Shown in pieces: positions 52,246 to 61,717 of a DNA stretch of 64,000 nucleotides (positions within the stretch are counted from its first letter, which is position 1; each line of letters starts with the position of its first letter). The notes under the pieces were generated by a model. The model saw only the letters and a list, made by a program, of their open reading frames with translations. It ran no database searches and was not told the DNA's origin. The stretch comes from Lachnospiraceae bacterium (GTDB lineage Bacteria; Bacillota; Clostridia; Lachnospirales; Lachnospiraceae): positions 248,001 to 312,000 of the forward strand of contig JAKSPO010000001.1 in the NCBI GenBank assembly GCA_024404675.1, written 5' to 3'. A program made the translations under genes and the position numbers.

Positions 52246-52941
52246 TTAAATAGTATAATCTCTATGTCCGAAAATATAAGTTCCGACGCGTACATGGGTT
52301 GCGCCTTCTTCCACGGCAACACCATAATCTCCGCTCATACCCATCGATAATACATCAACATTAATATTATCAATGTTTTTCGCATTTATGTCAACCAGAA
52401 AATTCTTGAGCGCACGAAAATGAACTCTGTTATCCTCTGCATTCTCCACAAACGGCGCAACAGTCATAAATCCGCGAAGTCTTACGTGGGTAAGCTTGGC
52501 AATCTCCCGTACGATATCCTCTGCTGACGCTAATGTGATACCAAACTTACTTTCCTCGCCGGCAACATTGATCTCAAGAAGAATATCCTGAACCTTTCCA
52601 AGCTGCGCAGCGTGTCTGTCAATATCTTTTGCAAGCGCAATCGAATCAACCGAATGAATCATCGTACTGACCGAAACCGCTTTCTTCGCTTTATTAGACT
52701 GCAAATGCCCAATCAGATGCCAGCGAAGCGGCATATCGGAAGCTAAGCTATGCTTTTCACACATCTCCTGGACCTTATTCTCACCAAAGTCAATCTGTCC
52801 GCCCTCTGCCGCTTCAAGAACCATACTAAGAGGCTTCGTCTTGCTGACCGCAATCAGCGTGACCTCGGAAGGATCACGACCGACACGCTCGCAATGAAGT
52901 CTGATCTGTTCCCTGACTTCGGCGATTCTTTCATTGATCAT
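52246..52941 (-). CDS. yggS: YggS-family PLP homeostasis protein
   Basis: 231 residues, alanine racemase-like barrel only. PLP lysine K34 in IAVSKTKP, FGENKVQE, WHLIGHLQSNKAK, and the C-terminal SMGMSGDY and VRVGTYIFG. Buffers pyridoxal phosphate; no catalytic reaction known. Upstream of sepF as usual. Confidence 0.95.
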   Translation of the reverse strand: MINERIAEVREQIRLHCERVGRDPSEVTLIAVSKTKPLSMVLEAAEGGQIDFGENKVQEMCEKHSLASDMPLRWHLIGHLQSNKAKKAVSVSTMIHSVDSIALAKDIDRHAAQLGKVQDILLEINVAGEESKFGITLASAEDIVREIAKLTHVRLRGFMTVAPFVENAEDNRVHFRALKNFLVDINAKNIDNINVDVLSMGMSGDYGVAVEEGATHVRVGTYIFGHRDYTI

Positions 52942-52965
52942 ACCCTATACCTCGTGATACCAAAA

Positions 52966-54531
52966 TTAATAAATCGTTTGAGACTCCTCGATTGTGGAAG
53001 AATCCTCCGCAATATGGTCATGCTCGGAGATACTGTAACTCATACCGTTTTTCACAACGCAGAACTCGGTACCTTCCTGCATCATATCCACTCTTCTGAA
53101 CTGTGCAAAGCCTTTATTGACACAATAAACGCCGGTCAGCTTACCGACGAGCGAAATCTGGAAGGTTTCCTGGGATTTTTCGTCATAAATGAAGGTGCCG
53201 TAGGTAATGGACTTCATATCAATATAATTGTACTGCTCGTCCTCGTAATAAATCTCAGTCGGAAGGAAATCATAATACTTCTTCTTCGTTTCCTCATCAT
53301 GACGAAGGATGCAGACACCGTACTGCTTATTGTCGCCGCCTCTTGTGAAATATTCCTTCGGAACCATATAGAATTCCTTCTCCACAAGTGAGGACTTCGG
53401 AATCTTAAGACCGGTCTGGTGGTCCATATCGAGTGCAATCGTCAGAAATCTTTTGTTCAGATAACGAACCATGTACTGATTCAACGTAATACGGGCAAAA
53501 TACCCTTCTCCGACATGCATAAACATAACCGGCGAAGTAAGACGAAGATTATCCTCTTCGATCGTATAGGTAAGCGTATTCTGCGAGCTAAGCTTGTTAT
53601 ACTGCTCCTCGGTAAGATTCAGAACAAGATCCCAGTTCTCATCCGCAAGAAGCTTATAAATTACGCTTCCCTGCTCCTTCAGGTTCGAATCAAAAAGATT
53701 CATGCTCTTATACCCGGAGTGATCAAAGGTATCAAGAGTAACCTGGTCAGCCGTAAGTCCGTCAAGCGTATCATAAAAATATGATATAAGGCCGGGCGCA
53801 TCGGATTTGTGAACCGTCAAAGCACCGGAATAATCCTTGTCAATCAGAATCTGATTCAGATTCTCCAAAAGGTACATATCGGAGATACTGTTCTCCATCG
53901 TAGTAAGGTCATCACGAAGCGTATATACCATCGAAAAATCATTATGTGAATAGTCCCGGTTAAAGCTGCCGATACAATCCTTAATTTGGGAGATATCCTC
54001 CTCGGAAAGTGTATAATTGAAATCATTACCGGATATCAGGTTATAAATCTGACGGCTTTCATCGATGGAATAAATGGTCTCGCCCTTTGCTACTCTCGTG
54101 CCGCTTCGCATATAATAATTGACATAGCCGGCAATCCCTGTCTTCACAGGAATCTCATTACGAACGATTACCGCCTCCGCCTTCGTATTCGACGCAAGCG
54201 CAAGCTGCTGCACCTCATAGATAGAAAGATGCGAACGATTGAAGTAAATGATAATATTGATGAAAATATAAACACAAAACAGTCCGAAGATGATCGTGCC
54301 GATATTCAGCTTCGATACAGCGGTACTTCTTCTCGGAACACGTTTCGTTACAGGTCTTTCTACACGATTGCTGCGTACGACCGGTTTATTATGTGCTTCC
54401 GCAGAAGCCGGTCTGTTAGCAGCAGTTTTTTCGGAAGATTCGACACTGCTTCTACGAACCGATGCCGGTCTTACAGACGGATTGCCGCCGGTTCTTTGGG
54501 GCTTTCTTCCGGTTTCTTTCGTAGGCTCCAT
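52966..54531 (-). CDS. HlyD-like membrane protein linked to the division cluster
   Basis: 521 residues. Basic, Arg/Ser/Pro-rich cytosolic N-terminus (about 75 residues, disordered), one transmembrane helix (about 76-96), then an extracytoplasmic region beginning like a biotin/lipoyl-like membrane-fusion domain (AEAVIVRNEIPVKTGIAGYVNYYMRSGTRVAKGETIYSI) and a long tail. HlyD-type adaptors normally partner ABC or MFS exporters, but no exporter is near; 24 bp to yggS suggests a role in envelope or division. Confidence 0.8.
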   Translation of the reverse strand: MEPTKETGRKPQRTGGNPSVRPASVRRSSVESSEKTAANRPASAEAHNKPVVRSNRVERPVTKRVPRRSTAVSKLNIGTIIFGLFCVYIFINIIIYFNRSHLSIYEVQQLALASNTKAEAVIVRNEIPVKTGIAGYVNYYMRSGTRVAKGETIYSIDESRQIYNLISGNDFNYTLSEEDISQIKDCIGSFNRDYSHNDFSMVYTLRDDLTTMENSISDMYLLENLNQILIDKDYSGALTVHKSDAPGLISYFYDTLDGLTADQVTLDTFDHSGYKSMNLFDSNLKEQGSVIYKLLADENWDLVLNLTEEQYNKLSSQNTLTYTIEEDNLRLTSPVMFMHVGEGYFARITLNQYMVRYLNKRFLTIALDMDHQTGLKIPKSSLVEKEFYMVPKEYFTRGGDNKQYGVCILRHDEETKKKYYDFLPTEIYYEDEQYNYIDMKSITYGTFIYDEKSQETFQISLVGKLTGVYCVNKGFAQFRRVDMMQEGTEFCVVKNGMSYSISEHDHIAEDSSTIEESQTIY

Positions 54532-54571
54532 ATCAAATCCTCCTTTCTAAAGTCATACTCTATAAAATTAT

Positions 54572-54600
54572 ACTATACTTGTAGAAAAAATGGAAGTCAA
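54572..54600 (-). promoter_or_regulatory. Promoter of the HlyD/yggS/sepF/divIVA/lspA operon
   Basis: TTGACT, 17 bp, TATAGT on the minus strand. Confidence 0.7.
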
Positions 54601-54678
54601 AAAAACGAATTCCGGTAAAATTCTTTCATTTTTCACAAATAATACCTATGCTCCCGGCCGTCATTTATCTACATTCCA

Positions 54679-54720
54679 AAGTGACTGAAAGAAACAAATC
54701 CTAAGTGTCCTGAAGAAACA
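54679..54720. repeat. Imperfect 18-bp direct repeat
   Basis: AAGTGACTGAAAGAAACA and AAGTGTCCTGAAGAAACA, 24 bp apart start to start, in a 260-bp non-coding gap with nothing else of note. Meaning unknown. Confidence 0.35.
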
Positions 54721-54741
54721 CCTCCATAATCCTACAAATCG

Positions 54742-54769
54742 AAAAAAGGACCTGTCAATAGACAGGTCC
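54742..54769 (-). terminator. Terminator of the small P-loop gene
   Basis: GGACCTGTC/GACAGGTCC with a 4-nt loop; six T after the stem on the minus strand. Confidence 0.92.
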
Positions 54770-54791
54770 CTAAACATACCATACGCTCAAA

Positions 54792-55211
54792 TTACAGTGC
54801 TACGATAACCTTAGACTTAACCAGCTCGGAAAGCGTCTCGGAATTAGCGGAAAGGCTGATAATAATATCAACATTAAACTTAGTAGAAATCATATCAAGC
54901 TTCTCGATAACACGATCGATATCATCGGCGTTCATGCAAGCGATTTTCAAAAAGCTGTCAAGGTATATCTTCTCAAGATCGTGATCCTGTGAAACAAGAC
55001 CGCAAATAAATCCAACAAATTCAGATGCACACTCTACGCAATAATCGTTTACATTAATCAAACGAATCTTGTTGCTGAGCTCGTACATATGCTTATTGCT
55101 CTTGTCCAAATATACGATGGTACCCTTGGATGTTGCGACATCGGCATTCACCTTATCAAGCAAAATCTTCGTCTTTCCTTTACCCTTTTCACCGGCAATA
55201 ATCTGTACCAT
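54792..55211 (-). CDS. Small P-loop protein of unknown function
   Basis: 139 residues. Walker A GEKGKGKT (about 7-14) right at the N-terminus, IVYLDK as a possible second strand, and VDIIISLSAN near the C-terminus with no acidic Walker B residue. No membrane segment. Own promoter and terminator, so monocistronic. Stands between the division operon and the cell-shape operon. I do not recognise a characterised family; it may be a regulatory or signalling ATPase. Confidence 0.8.
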   Translation of the reverse strand: MVQIIAGEKGKGKTKILLDKVNADVATSKGTIVYLDKSNKHMYELSNKIRLINVNDYCVECASEFVGFICGLVSQDHDLEKIYLDSFLKIACMNADDIDRVIEKLDMISTKFNVDIIISLSANSETLSELVKSKVIVAL

Positions 55212-55249
55212 TGTTTTGTCCTCCTTAAAAAGATTTTTAAGATAGCTTT

Positions 55250-55278
55250 ATTATATTACAGCGAGGGAAAAATAACAA
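55250..55278 (-). promoter_or_regulatory. Promoter of the small P-loop gene
   Basis: TTGTTA, 17 bp, TATAAT on the minus strand. Confidence 0.7.
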
Positions 55279-55297
55279 CTGCATTTGTTGTTTTTTG
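55266..55297 (-). terminator. Terminator of the cell-shape operon
   Basis: AACAAC/GTTGTT with a 7-nt loop, then ATTTTT on the minus strand. It overlaps the -35 region of the next promoter. Confidence 0.45.
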
Positions 55298-55313
55298 AAG
55301 AAAAATAAACTAG

Positions 55314-56333
55314 CTACTCTCCTACGCAGTAAGTTGACATTAAATCATTCAATTTCTCGTATAATTTTGCTTCTGTCTCTGCTCGATATACACCGATGAT
55401 GTATTCCGTACCAAGAGAATTCCTGATATGCATAAGCATGCAATAGCCTGCATACGTTGTCGTTCCCGTCTTACCACCGAGAATTACGATGCCATTCGGA
55501 TACGGGTAAGACTTCGATGCATTGTTAAGCTTGAAGCAGTTCGTCGTAACAACCTCTCTCGAACGCTGCGCACCGTTAGCATCGGTATAATTATACTTAG
55601 CCTTGGTAATCTTCATAATATCACGAAAATCGGCATAGGTCATGCATTCCTGATAGACGATATACATATCATATGGCGTTGTCTTATGCTTATCGTCATG
55701 AAGACCGCTCGCGTTCATAAACTTCGTTGTGGTGCCGCCAAGCTTTGTCATCTCGCCGTTCATCATCTTCACGAAATCCTGCTCGCTTCCCGCAACATGC
55801 TGCGCAAGGGCAAATGCAGCGTTATTCGCAGAGCTAATCAGCATACACATCAATAGGTCATGTACCGTCAGCACATCGCCCTCTTCCAGATCAACGACGG
55901 AGCCACGCTTCATCGCAGCAATTTCCTTCGTAATAACTACCTTATCATCGGGCTTTGTATGACGCATTACAACAAGTGCCGTCATCAGCTTCGTAATACT
56001 TGCCGGGAAGAACAGCTCATCCATCCTAGAACCGAACACTAACTTATTCTCGGTTCGATTGATGACAAATGCGCATCCCTTTCGGTCAGGCTGCGCTTCA
56101 TCAAAAACATAATCCTTTGAAAGCATCTCCGGCTCGATATTGCAGACAAAAAACTGCGTCAGAAGCGGCGCATAGCTTGCCTCAGCCATAGCACCGACAT
56201 CCTGCTGCACTACACTGTCCTTCGCCCGGTAGTTTCCCAGAAGATCCGCATCCTTCTCCTTACAGCCGACAAGCGAACATAAAAAGGTGGCCATAAGAGA
56301 AAGAGCAATCAATTTTCGCAACATTTTCCTCAC
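55314..56333 (-). CDS. dacA: D-alanyl-D-alanine carboxypeptidase (S11 family)
   Basis: 339 residues. Signal peptide ending in LVGC, so probably a lipoprotein rather than the usual C-terminal-anchored form. Serine-peptidase triad motifs: SxxK in PASITKLM, SxN in ISSANNA and KTG in GGKTGTT. Trims pentapeptide side chains of peptidoglycan. GTG start is 9 bases after AAAGGA and overlaps the rodA stop; ATG 56324 is an alternative. Last gene of the cell-shape operon. Confidence 0.92.
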   Translation of the reverse strand: MRKMLRKLIALSLMATFLCSLVGCKEKDADLLGNYRAKDSVVQQDVGAMAEASYAPLLTQFFVCNIEPEMLSKDYVFDEAQPDRKGCAFVINRTENKLVFGSRMDELFFPASITKLMTALVVMRHTKPDDKVVITKEIAAMKRGSVVDLEEGDVLTVHDLLMCMLISSANNAAFALAQHVAGSEQDFVKMMNGEMTKLGGTTTKFMNASGLHDDKHKTTPYDMYIVYQECMTYADFRDIMKITKAKYNYTDANGAQRSREVVTTNCFKLNNASKSYPYPNGIVILGGKTGTTTYAGYCMLMHIRNSLGTEYIIGVYRAETEAKLYEKLNDLMSTYCVGE

Positions 56334-57553
56334 TTCAGATCATCCTTTAACAAAACTTTTAGATCCATATCGTATTTTTCCTTCTCCAGGGCTGTATTCT
56401 TGTCCTGAAGACCAACATTTAATAGGACACCGATTGTCATCATATTCGTTAACAAAGAGCTTAGTCCGGAGCTCATAAAGGGAAGCGGAATACCGGTATT
56501 CGGAAGAAGGGAAACCACAACGCCGATATTAACGATTGTCTGCAGGCAGATTGCAACAGATATTCCGGAAGCAATCAGGTAGCCAAGGCGGTCTCTTGCA
56601 TTCATCGCAATACGAAAACCGATGAAGGTAAGCAGGAAGAAGAAACCTACAACAACCAGACAGCCAAAGAAGCCGAACTCTTCGGCAACACTGCAGAAGA
56701 TAAAGTCGGACTCTACTACCGGTACGTAGTTCGTCAGCCGGAACGAATCGTCTCCGATGATCATCTTACCGAACATACCGCCGGATTCGATTGCCGCAGC
56801 CGCATTGTTCTGCTGATACATCAGGTCCGGATAACGCTCCGGATGCAGAATCGAAAGAATACGCGGTTGCTGCCAAACCGGATCAAGAAGCTTCTGAAAC
56901 GGCTGCTGAATATACCAGAACAGAAAGCTTACAAGCGGGATACCGACAAGTAGTCCCGGAACGATGATCTTATAGGAAAGACCACCGATATAAAGCATAA
57001 AAAGAAACGTAGCAATCAGCACAATACTTGTGGAAAAGTCCGGCTGGTCGAATACCAGGAAAATCGGGAACATACCGAACACAAGAATTCCGGCAAGATA
57101 CCAGAACCGGTTCATTCTCTCTCCGACACGCACCAGAATTGTTGCCACACATACAATCAATATAATTTTGGTAAGCTCGGACGGCATGAACTCAAAGCCT
57201 TGTCCCGCTCTACCACCGCCGCCGATCTTGATCCATCTTCTCGCCTGGAAATGCTGCCAGCCGTATACAAGCGGAAACATCGAATAGGTGACATATTTAC
57301 AGATCATCATCAGAACGATATTACCAAGGTATAAAAGGATATACAGCTTGGCAATGAAATGATAATCAATCAGCGATACGACGAACATAACGAAGAATCC
57401 GAATATCAGTCCGTACAGCTGTCTTTCAAACTGGTTCTCATCACTATCCTGCAGCTTCTGAATCAGCACCAGGCTGATCGTTCCAAGCAGGATGATGATG
57501 GAAACAATCGAGAACTTATAATTGTTAATATGATAATGTAGCTTACGAAACAT
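56330..57553 (-). CDS. rodA: RodA-type SEDS glycosyltransferase
   Basis: 407 residues, about ten transmembrane helices. SEDS signatures: FMPSELTKIILIV, ESDFIFCSVAEEFGFFG and GIPLPFMSSGLSS. Polymerises lipid II for elongation together with the class B PBP encoded upstream in the same operon. FtsW/SpoVE homologues look similar, but the mre/PBP2 context favours RodA. Confidence 0.93.
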   Translation of the reverse strand: MFRKLHYHINNYKFSIVSIIILLGTISLVLIQKLQDSDENQFERQLYGLIFGFFVMFVVSLIDYHFIAKLYILLYLGNIVLMMICKYVTYSMFPLVYGWQHFQARRWIKIGGGGRAGQGFEFMPSELTKIILIVCVATILVRVGERMNRFWYLAGILVFGMFPIFLVFDQPDFSTSIVLIATFLFMLYIGGLSYKIIVPGLLVGIPLVSFLFWYIQQPFQKLLDPVWQQPRILSILHPERYPDLMYQQNNAAAAIESGGMFGKMIIGDDSFRLTNYVPVVESDFIFCSVAEEFGFFGCLVVVGFFFLLTFIGFRIAMNARDRLGYLIASGISVAICLQTIVNIGVVVSLLPNTGIPLPFMSSGLSSLLTNMMTIGVLLNVGLQDKNTALEKEKYDMDLKVLLKDDLK

Positions 57554-57578
57554 ACTTAAGTCCCTTATCCCCCGACAA

Positions 57579-58298
57579 TCAGTCGATCAGTTCATATAAC
57601 TCCTCGTCTCCGCCGAAGGTATCATTCTCCACGGGACGAATCTTCACACTTTCGTCAACAATCTCTGCAATCATACTGCAGTTGTCAAGATGCTTCTTTC
57701 GAAGTGCCTTTGCTTCCTTCTTACGTTCCTTCTCGGTACCCGCCTCGAAGTCATATTCGTATTTGCCGATGGAAAGACGCTCCGGATGCATCTGTGCCGC
57801 AAAGACAAATGCCTCGCGGTTTGAGTTGGTTCCTGCTATCGCTGTACCAAAAAGACCGCCGATGACAATAATATTTCCGCCGCTTACAATCTCTGCACCG
57901 GCTTCAACATTACCAACGATAATGATGGAATTCTCGGTCTCAAGTCTACGTCCGGTACGAAGCACGCCCTGAAAGAACTGCGCCGTCTTCGTAGAAAGAC
58001 TTCCGATTACCTGATCCATCGACTGCTTTAACAGTGCTTCGTTCGTTTCGTTACCGTCAATCACGCAGATGATATCAAGCTCGGAATTCTCGGAAATAAC
58101 ACGAAGCACTTCCTTCTGCTCATCCGTTGAAAGCTCACGGCCTTCGAATTTCATAGACATATGCGCATTGCCAAGAAACTTCGCAGAGCTTTTGATGCGC
58201 TCCTCAAGACTAGAAAGGATCTCTTCAAAGCTTGCGTCCTTATTCAGAACAAGCATAATTCCATCCTTATAGCCCTTTAAAATAACATTATTATTCAT
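57579..58298 (-). CDS. minC: Septum-site-determining protein MinC
   Basis: 239 residues. N-terminal FtsZ-inhibiting domain (1-about 100) and C-terminal beta-helix (about 120-200; GVLRTGRRLETENSIIIVGNVEAGAEIVSGGNIIVIGGLFGTAIAG). MinC normally needs MinD for membrane targeting; here the next gene is rodA only 25 bp away and no minD or minE is in the window. Confidence 0.93.
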   Translation of the reverse strand: MNNNVILKGYKDGIMLVLNKDASFEEILSSLEERIKSSAKFLGNAHMSMKFEGRELSTDEQKEVLRVISENSELDIICVIDGNETNEALLKQSMDQVIGSLSTKTAQFFQGVLRTGRRLETENSIIIVGNVEAGAEIVSGGNIIVIGGLFGTAIAGTNSNREAFVFAAQMHPERLSIGKYEYDFEAGTEKERKKEAKALRKKHLDNCSMIAEIVDESVKIRPVENDTFGGDEELYELID

Positions 58299-58310
58299 GT
58301 ACTCTCCTGC

Positions 58311-61166
58311 TTAGTCGGTGTAACCAACCGGAACGACATTGGCTGCAAGAACATTGCCGCTCAAAAGCTTATCCTTGTTATCACCCATGAAATAGTAGCC
58401 GTATACCTCTCTTGCAACAACCGCCGCATGGGAGGAAGCATAACCGTTCGGAATTACAACGGTAACACAGATTTCCGGATTCTCACTCGGCGCATAAGAA
58501 AGAAACAGCGCATTGTTCGGGTGATTCAGGCTGACCTGTGCAGTACCGGTCTTTCCGCTTACCTTAATATCCATATTGCTGTAATACTTACGAATACCGG
58601 AATCTCTTGAATTGACAACGTCATACATACCGGTCTTAACAGCATTCCAGTACTCCTTCGGTACCTCAAGCTGATTCAGAACGGTTGCTACATTACTGAG
58701 AAGAATCTCGCCGGTCTGCCCAACAACACGGTTGACAAGCGTCAGGTTATAACAGGTTCCCTCGTTCGTAAGCGTCGTCAGATATCTTGCAATCTGAATC
58801 GGTGCAAAGCTGTGATAATAACCGATTGAGGTACGAACGGCATCCTTCGGGGAAATCACAGGTGTTGCCTCGGAAAGCTCTACGCCGGACTTATCTCCGA
58901 AGCCGAACAGCTTCGCATACTTCTGAATAGTCTTAATACCGAGCGCATCGACATACTCTCCTCGCTGGTTGATCGAAAGACGATATCCGACCGTAAAGAA
59001 GAAATAGTTGCACGAGTGCTTGATCGCTTCGGAAACATTAATATTACCGTGCGAATTCGGGTAAGCCCAGCATCGCGGAGAAGGATCGACATCAAGGAAT
59101 TTTCCCTGATCCTTAATCTTCTCGTCAACGGTAATAACCCCCTCCATCAGACCCATAATCGAGGCAAGCGGCTTGAACGTCGAACCGGTCGTTGTCTTAG
59201 ACGAAGTCGCACGAAAGACAAGCGGATAGGATTTGTCATTCAAAAGCCTGTTGTAATAGCTCATGTTGACCTGATTGGTGAGGTAATTATTGTCATAGCT
59301 CGGATAGGATGCCATGCACGATACCATTCCGGTCTTCGGATCGGTAATGATAATCGAACCGCTACAGGGCTCAAGTGCAAGCATAGCAGGCGTAATTTCC
59401 ATCGTACGGATCTTACGCGTCATAAAATCATACGCATCCATAGAATAATCCTGCAGCTTCGCATATGTATCCGGATCGGGCTCCAAAACGCCCTGGTCAT
59501 ATAATACAATGGCGATGTCACGAAGCTTGATGACATAGTCGAATATGAGTGTACGGTATATCTTACTCTTAAAATCCGAATCCTCACGAAGGTGCGTGAT
59601 GATATATTCCCGCAAATACCCGTAAAGCTCATTCGTGTCATAGTACTCCGCGCCGATATTCAGCTTATCAAGATTAACCCAGCCCTTTGTAATCGCATAC
59701 TGCAGAAAATGGCTGAGGCTCGTACGATCGTTGATATAATTCTGGTATTCTTCGTCTCTTGTGTTGATTGCACCGCTGTTTATAATTCCCCAGCCCGAGC
59801 TTCCGAGCTTCTGGTACATAAAATCAAGATATTCCTTTACAAGCTTTGTCAGCTTATTGCCATAAAGCATACAATCGGGTTCAAGATTCTTCAGATAATT
59901 GCTCCAGATGTACTCCTCATTCTTCTGGAACAGATAATACATATCCCGCTCAATCTGCGTTGCATCGGGAGCCGAAAAATGCTCGGTATTAATCACGCGG
60001 TTACTGAAAAGTGCATAATACACCTCATAAATCGGAATCGTAATCTCGGTTGCATCCTCGCCCTTAGATCCGTAGTTCATATCCTTAACAATAGCGGAAA
60101 GTAAGATGCCGGCTACATTTCTCTTAATGATATTGTAACAGCAGATCTGCTGCTCACGGTCAAGGGAAAGATAGACATCGTTGCCGGGAACCGGCTCCTT
60201 CGTTACCGTTTTGGTACGCACCTGTCCACGGTCGTTAATAAGAATGGTTGCCGTTCCGTCAGTACCGGAAAGGTAGGTTTCATAAGTCTTCTCGATACCG
60301 TTCTTACCAACGATACTCGTCTCGTTATATTTCGTACCGGTGCCGGCTTCCTTTAATACGGCAAGCTCTTCTCCGTTAACCAGACCGACATAACCGATAA
60401 TATGCGCAAAATACTCCGCATCCAGATAGATTCTTCTTGAGGATTTCGTAATCTCAAGTCCGGGGATAATCGTCGTATTCTCATAAAACATAATACGAGC
60501 CTCATCGCTTATGTTACTTACAACACGGAAGGACGAGTAGCTCGGATACATCGTAAAGAACTGATACCGATAAGCCATAATCTCCAAAGCGTCGGCCTTT
60601 GAGTATTTGTCCGAAATCTGGAACATTCTCGAGGTATTGCTACCGTAACGCATGAAGTTGAATACATCCTCAGCGGTTGCATTATAATGAATCTCCTTCA
60701 GATCGTTAACGCTCTGCAAGCCATAGGCATTCTTCTTGAAACGATTCAAGGAAGAGCCGCTTATGGTAAAGCGAAGGCTTCCGTCCTCATCCATCACAAT
60801 CGGGAAGTTAAACTCACGCTTATAATCGAAGTTTCGCATGATCTTGATCAACTCATAGATTGCGGTATTCATCTTCTCATTATTGTTAAGCTCGGCGGAG
60901 TTGAACATATCGAGATTGAACTGCAGCTCATTATAGGCAAGCAGATTGCCGTTTCTGTCATAGATATTACCACGTGTCGAAGGAAGCGATACAACCTTTG
61001 TATAGGATTTTTCATCACGGGTAATCTTCGTCTCTTCAGGCTCAACCATCTGCATGTTGAAGATCTGAACGATCATTATACCGAATGCGATAAACAGAAT
61101 AAGACCGACGGGTACCAGTCGGTTTGAGAAAAGCTCCTTCAGTTTTTCGCCAAGTGTCTGCTGCAT
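58311..61166 (-). CDS. mrdA: Penicillin-binding protein 2 with large insertion
   Basis: 951 residues against about 600-700 for most PBP2. One transmembrane helix (about 17-39), the STRGNIYDRNG motif, PBP dimerisation domain, and a transpeptidase with active serine S662 in GSTFKP, SCN at 718-720, and KTG at 872-874 (SGKTGTAQV). Between VYLSLDREQQ (about 331) and the first transpeptidase strand (GSIIITDPKTG, about 603) lies an insertion of roughly 250 helical residues. Partner of RodA in lateral wall synthesis. Confidence 0.93.
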   Translation of the reverse strand: MQQTLGEKLKELFSNRLVPVGLILFIAFGIMIVQIFNMQMVEPEETKITRDEKSYTKVVSLPSTRGNIYDRNGNLLAYNELQFNLDMFNSAELNNNEKMNTAIYELIKIMRNFDYKREFNFPIVMDEDGSLRFTISGSSLNRFKKNAYGLQSVNDLKEIHYNATAEDVFNFMRYGSNTSRMFQISDKYSKADALEIMAYRYQFFTMYPSYSSFRVVSNISDEARIMFYENTTIIPGLEITKSSRRIYLDAEYFAHIIGYVGLVNGEELAVLKEAGTGTKYNETSIVGKNGIEKTYETYLSGTDGTATILINDRGQVRTKTVTKEPVPGNDVYLSLDREQQICCYNIIKRNVAGILLSAIVKDMNYGSKGEDATEITIPIYEVYYALFSNRVINTEHFSAPDATQIERDMYYLFQKNEEYIWSNYLKNLEPDCMLYGNKLTKLVKEYLDFMYQKLGSSGWGIINSGAINTRDEEYQNYINDRTSLSHFLQYAITKGWVNLDKLNIGAEYYDTNELYGYLREYIITHLREDSDFKSKIYRTLIFDYVIKLRDIAIVLYDQGVLEPDPDTYAKLQDYSMDAYDFMTRKIRTMEITPAMLALEPCSGSIIITDPKTGMVSCMASYPSYDNNYLTNQVNMSYYNRLLNDKSYPLVFRATSSKTTTGSTFKPLASIMGLMEGVITVDEKIKDQGKFLDVDPSPRCWAYPNSHGNINVSEAIKHSCNYFFFTVGYRLSINQRGEYVDALGIKTIQKYAKLFGFGDKSGVELSEATPVISPKDAVRTSIGYYHSFAPIQIARYLTTLTNEGTCYNLTLVNRVVGQTGEILLSNVATVLNQLEVPKEYWNAVKTGMYDVVNSRDSGIRKYYSNMDIKVSGKTGTAQVSLNHPNNALFLSYAPSENPEICVTVVIPNGYASSHAAVVAREVYGYYFMGDNKDKLLSGNVLAANVVPVGYTD

Positions 61167-61177
61167 AATCTAAAAAC

Positions 61178-61699
61178 CTACTCTACCTTCGAATAATCGG
61201 TATATAACGGCTTCGTAACCTTCCAATAGACAAGATCCAGGATGCGATATACAACAAGAAATACAAGCGCTGTATAAAGCGCAAGCGGAATCATCTGGTT
61301 GATAACATACGCGCCGATGTTCGTACGTCCCCTCGTAAGAAAGAGAAATACATAGAACAGAAAGCTGAAGATAAATTCTGAGCCCGCAGCCATCGCAAGT
61401 GGCAGCAGAATATCGTTCTGCACATAGTATTTCGCCATAGCGCCGTTCAGATAACCGATAAACATATAAAAGAAAGCAAATACGCCCAGAAGACCGCCGG
61501 CCGTGATATCAAGCACGAGTCCAGCGAAAAAGCCGACAAGCATTCCCTTTGTCTTGCCGCGCTGATAGGCTGCCGCAACAACGATCATAACAATCAAATC
61601 GGGTACGATATTATTACCGTACGCGATATAGCTGAATACTGTTGTTTTTAAAAGCACAGCGATTAATATTTCAACCGCATATACCGCTACAACGACCAT
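61178..61699 (-). CDS. mreD: Rod-shape protein MreD
   Basis: 173 residues, five or six predicted transmembrane helices, with GLVLDITAGGLLGVFAFFYMFIGYLNG typical of MreD. Connects MreC/MreB to wall synthesis. Between mreC and mrdA. Confidence 0.92.
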   Translation of the reverse strand: MVVVAVYAVEILIAVLLKTTVFSYIAYGNNIVPDLIVMIVVAAAYQRGKTKGMLVGFFAGLVLDITAGGLLGVFAFFYMFIGYLNGAMAKYYVQNDILLPLAMAAGSEFIFSFLFYVFLFLTRGRTNIGAYVINQMIPLALYTALVFLVVYRILDLVYWKVTKPLYTDYSKVE

Positions 61700-61717
61700 G
61701 GTTTGCTCCTTTTACTA

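Noticed and set aside
51067-52350. Long plus-strand frame opposite divIVA and sepF
   Set aside because: Very Leu/Ile/Cys-rich low-complexity translation lying antisense to two clear division genes.
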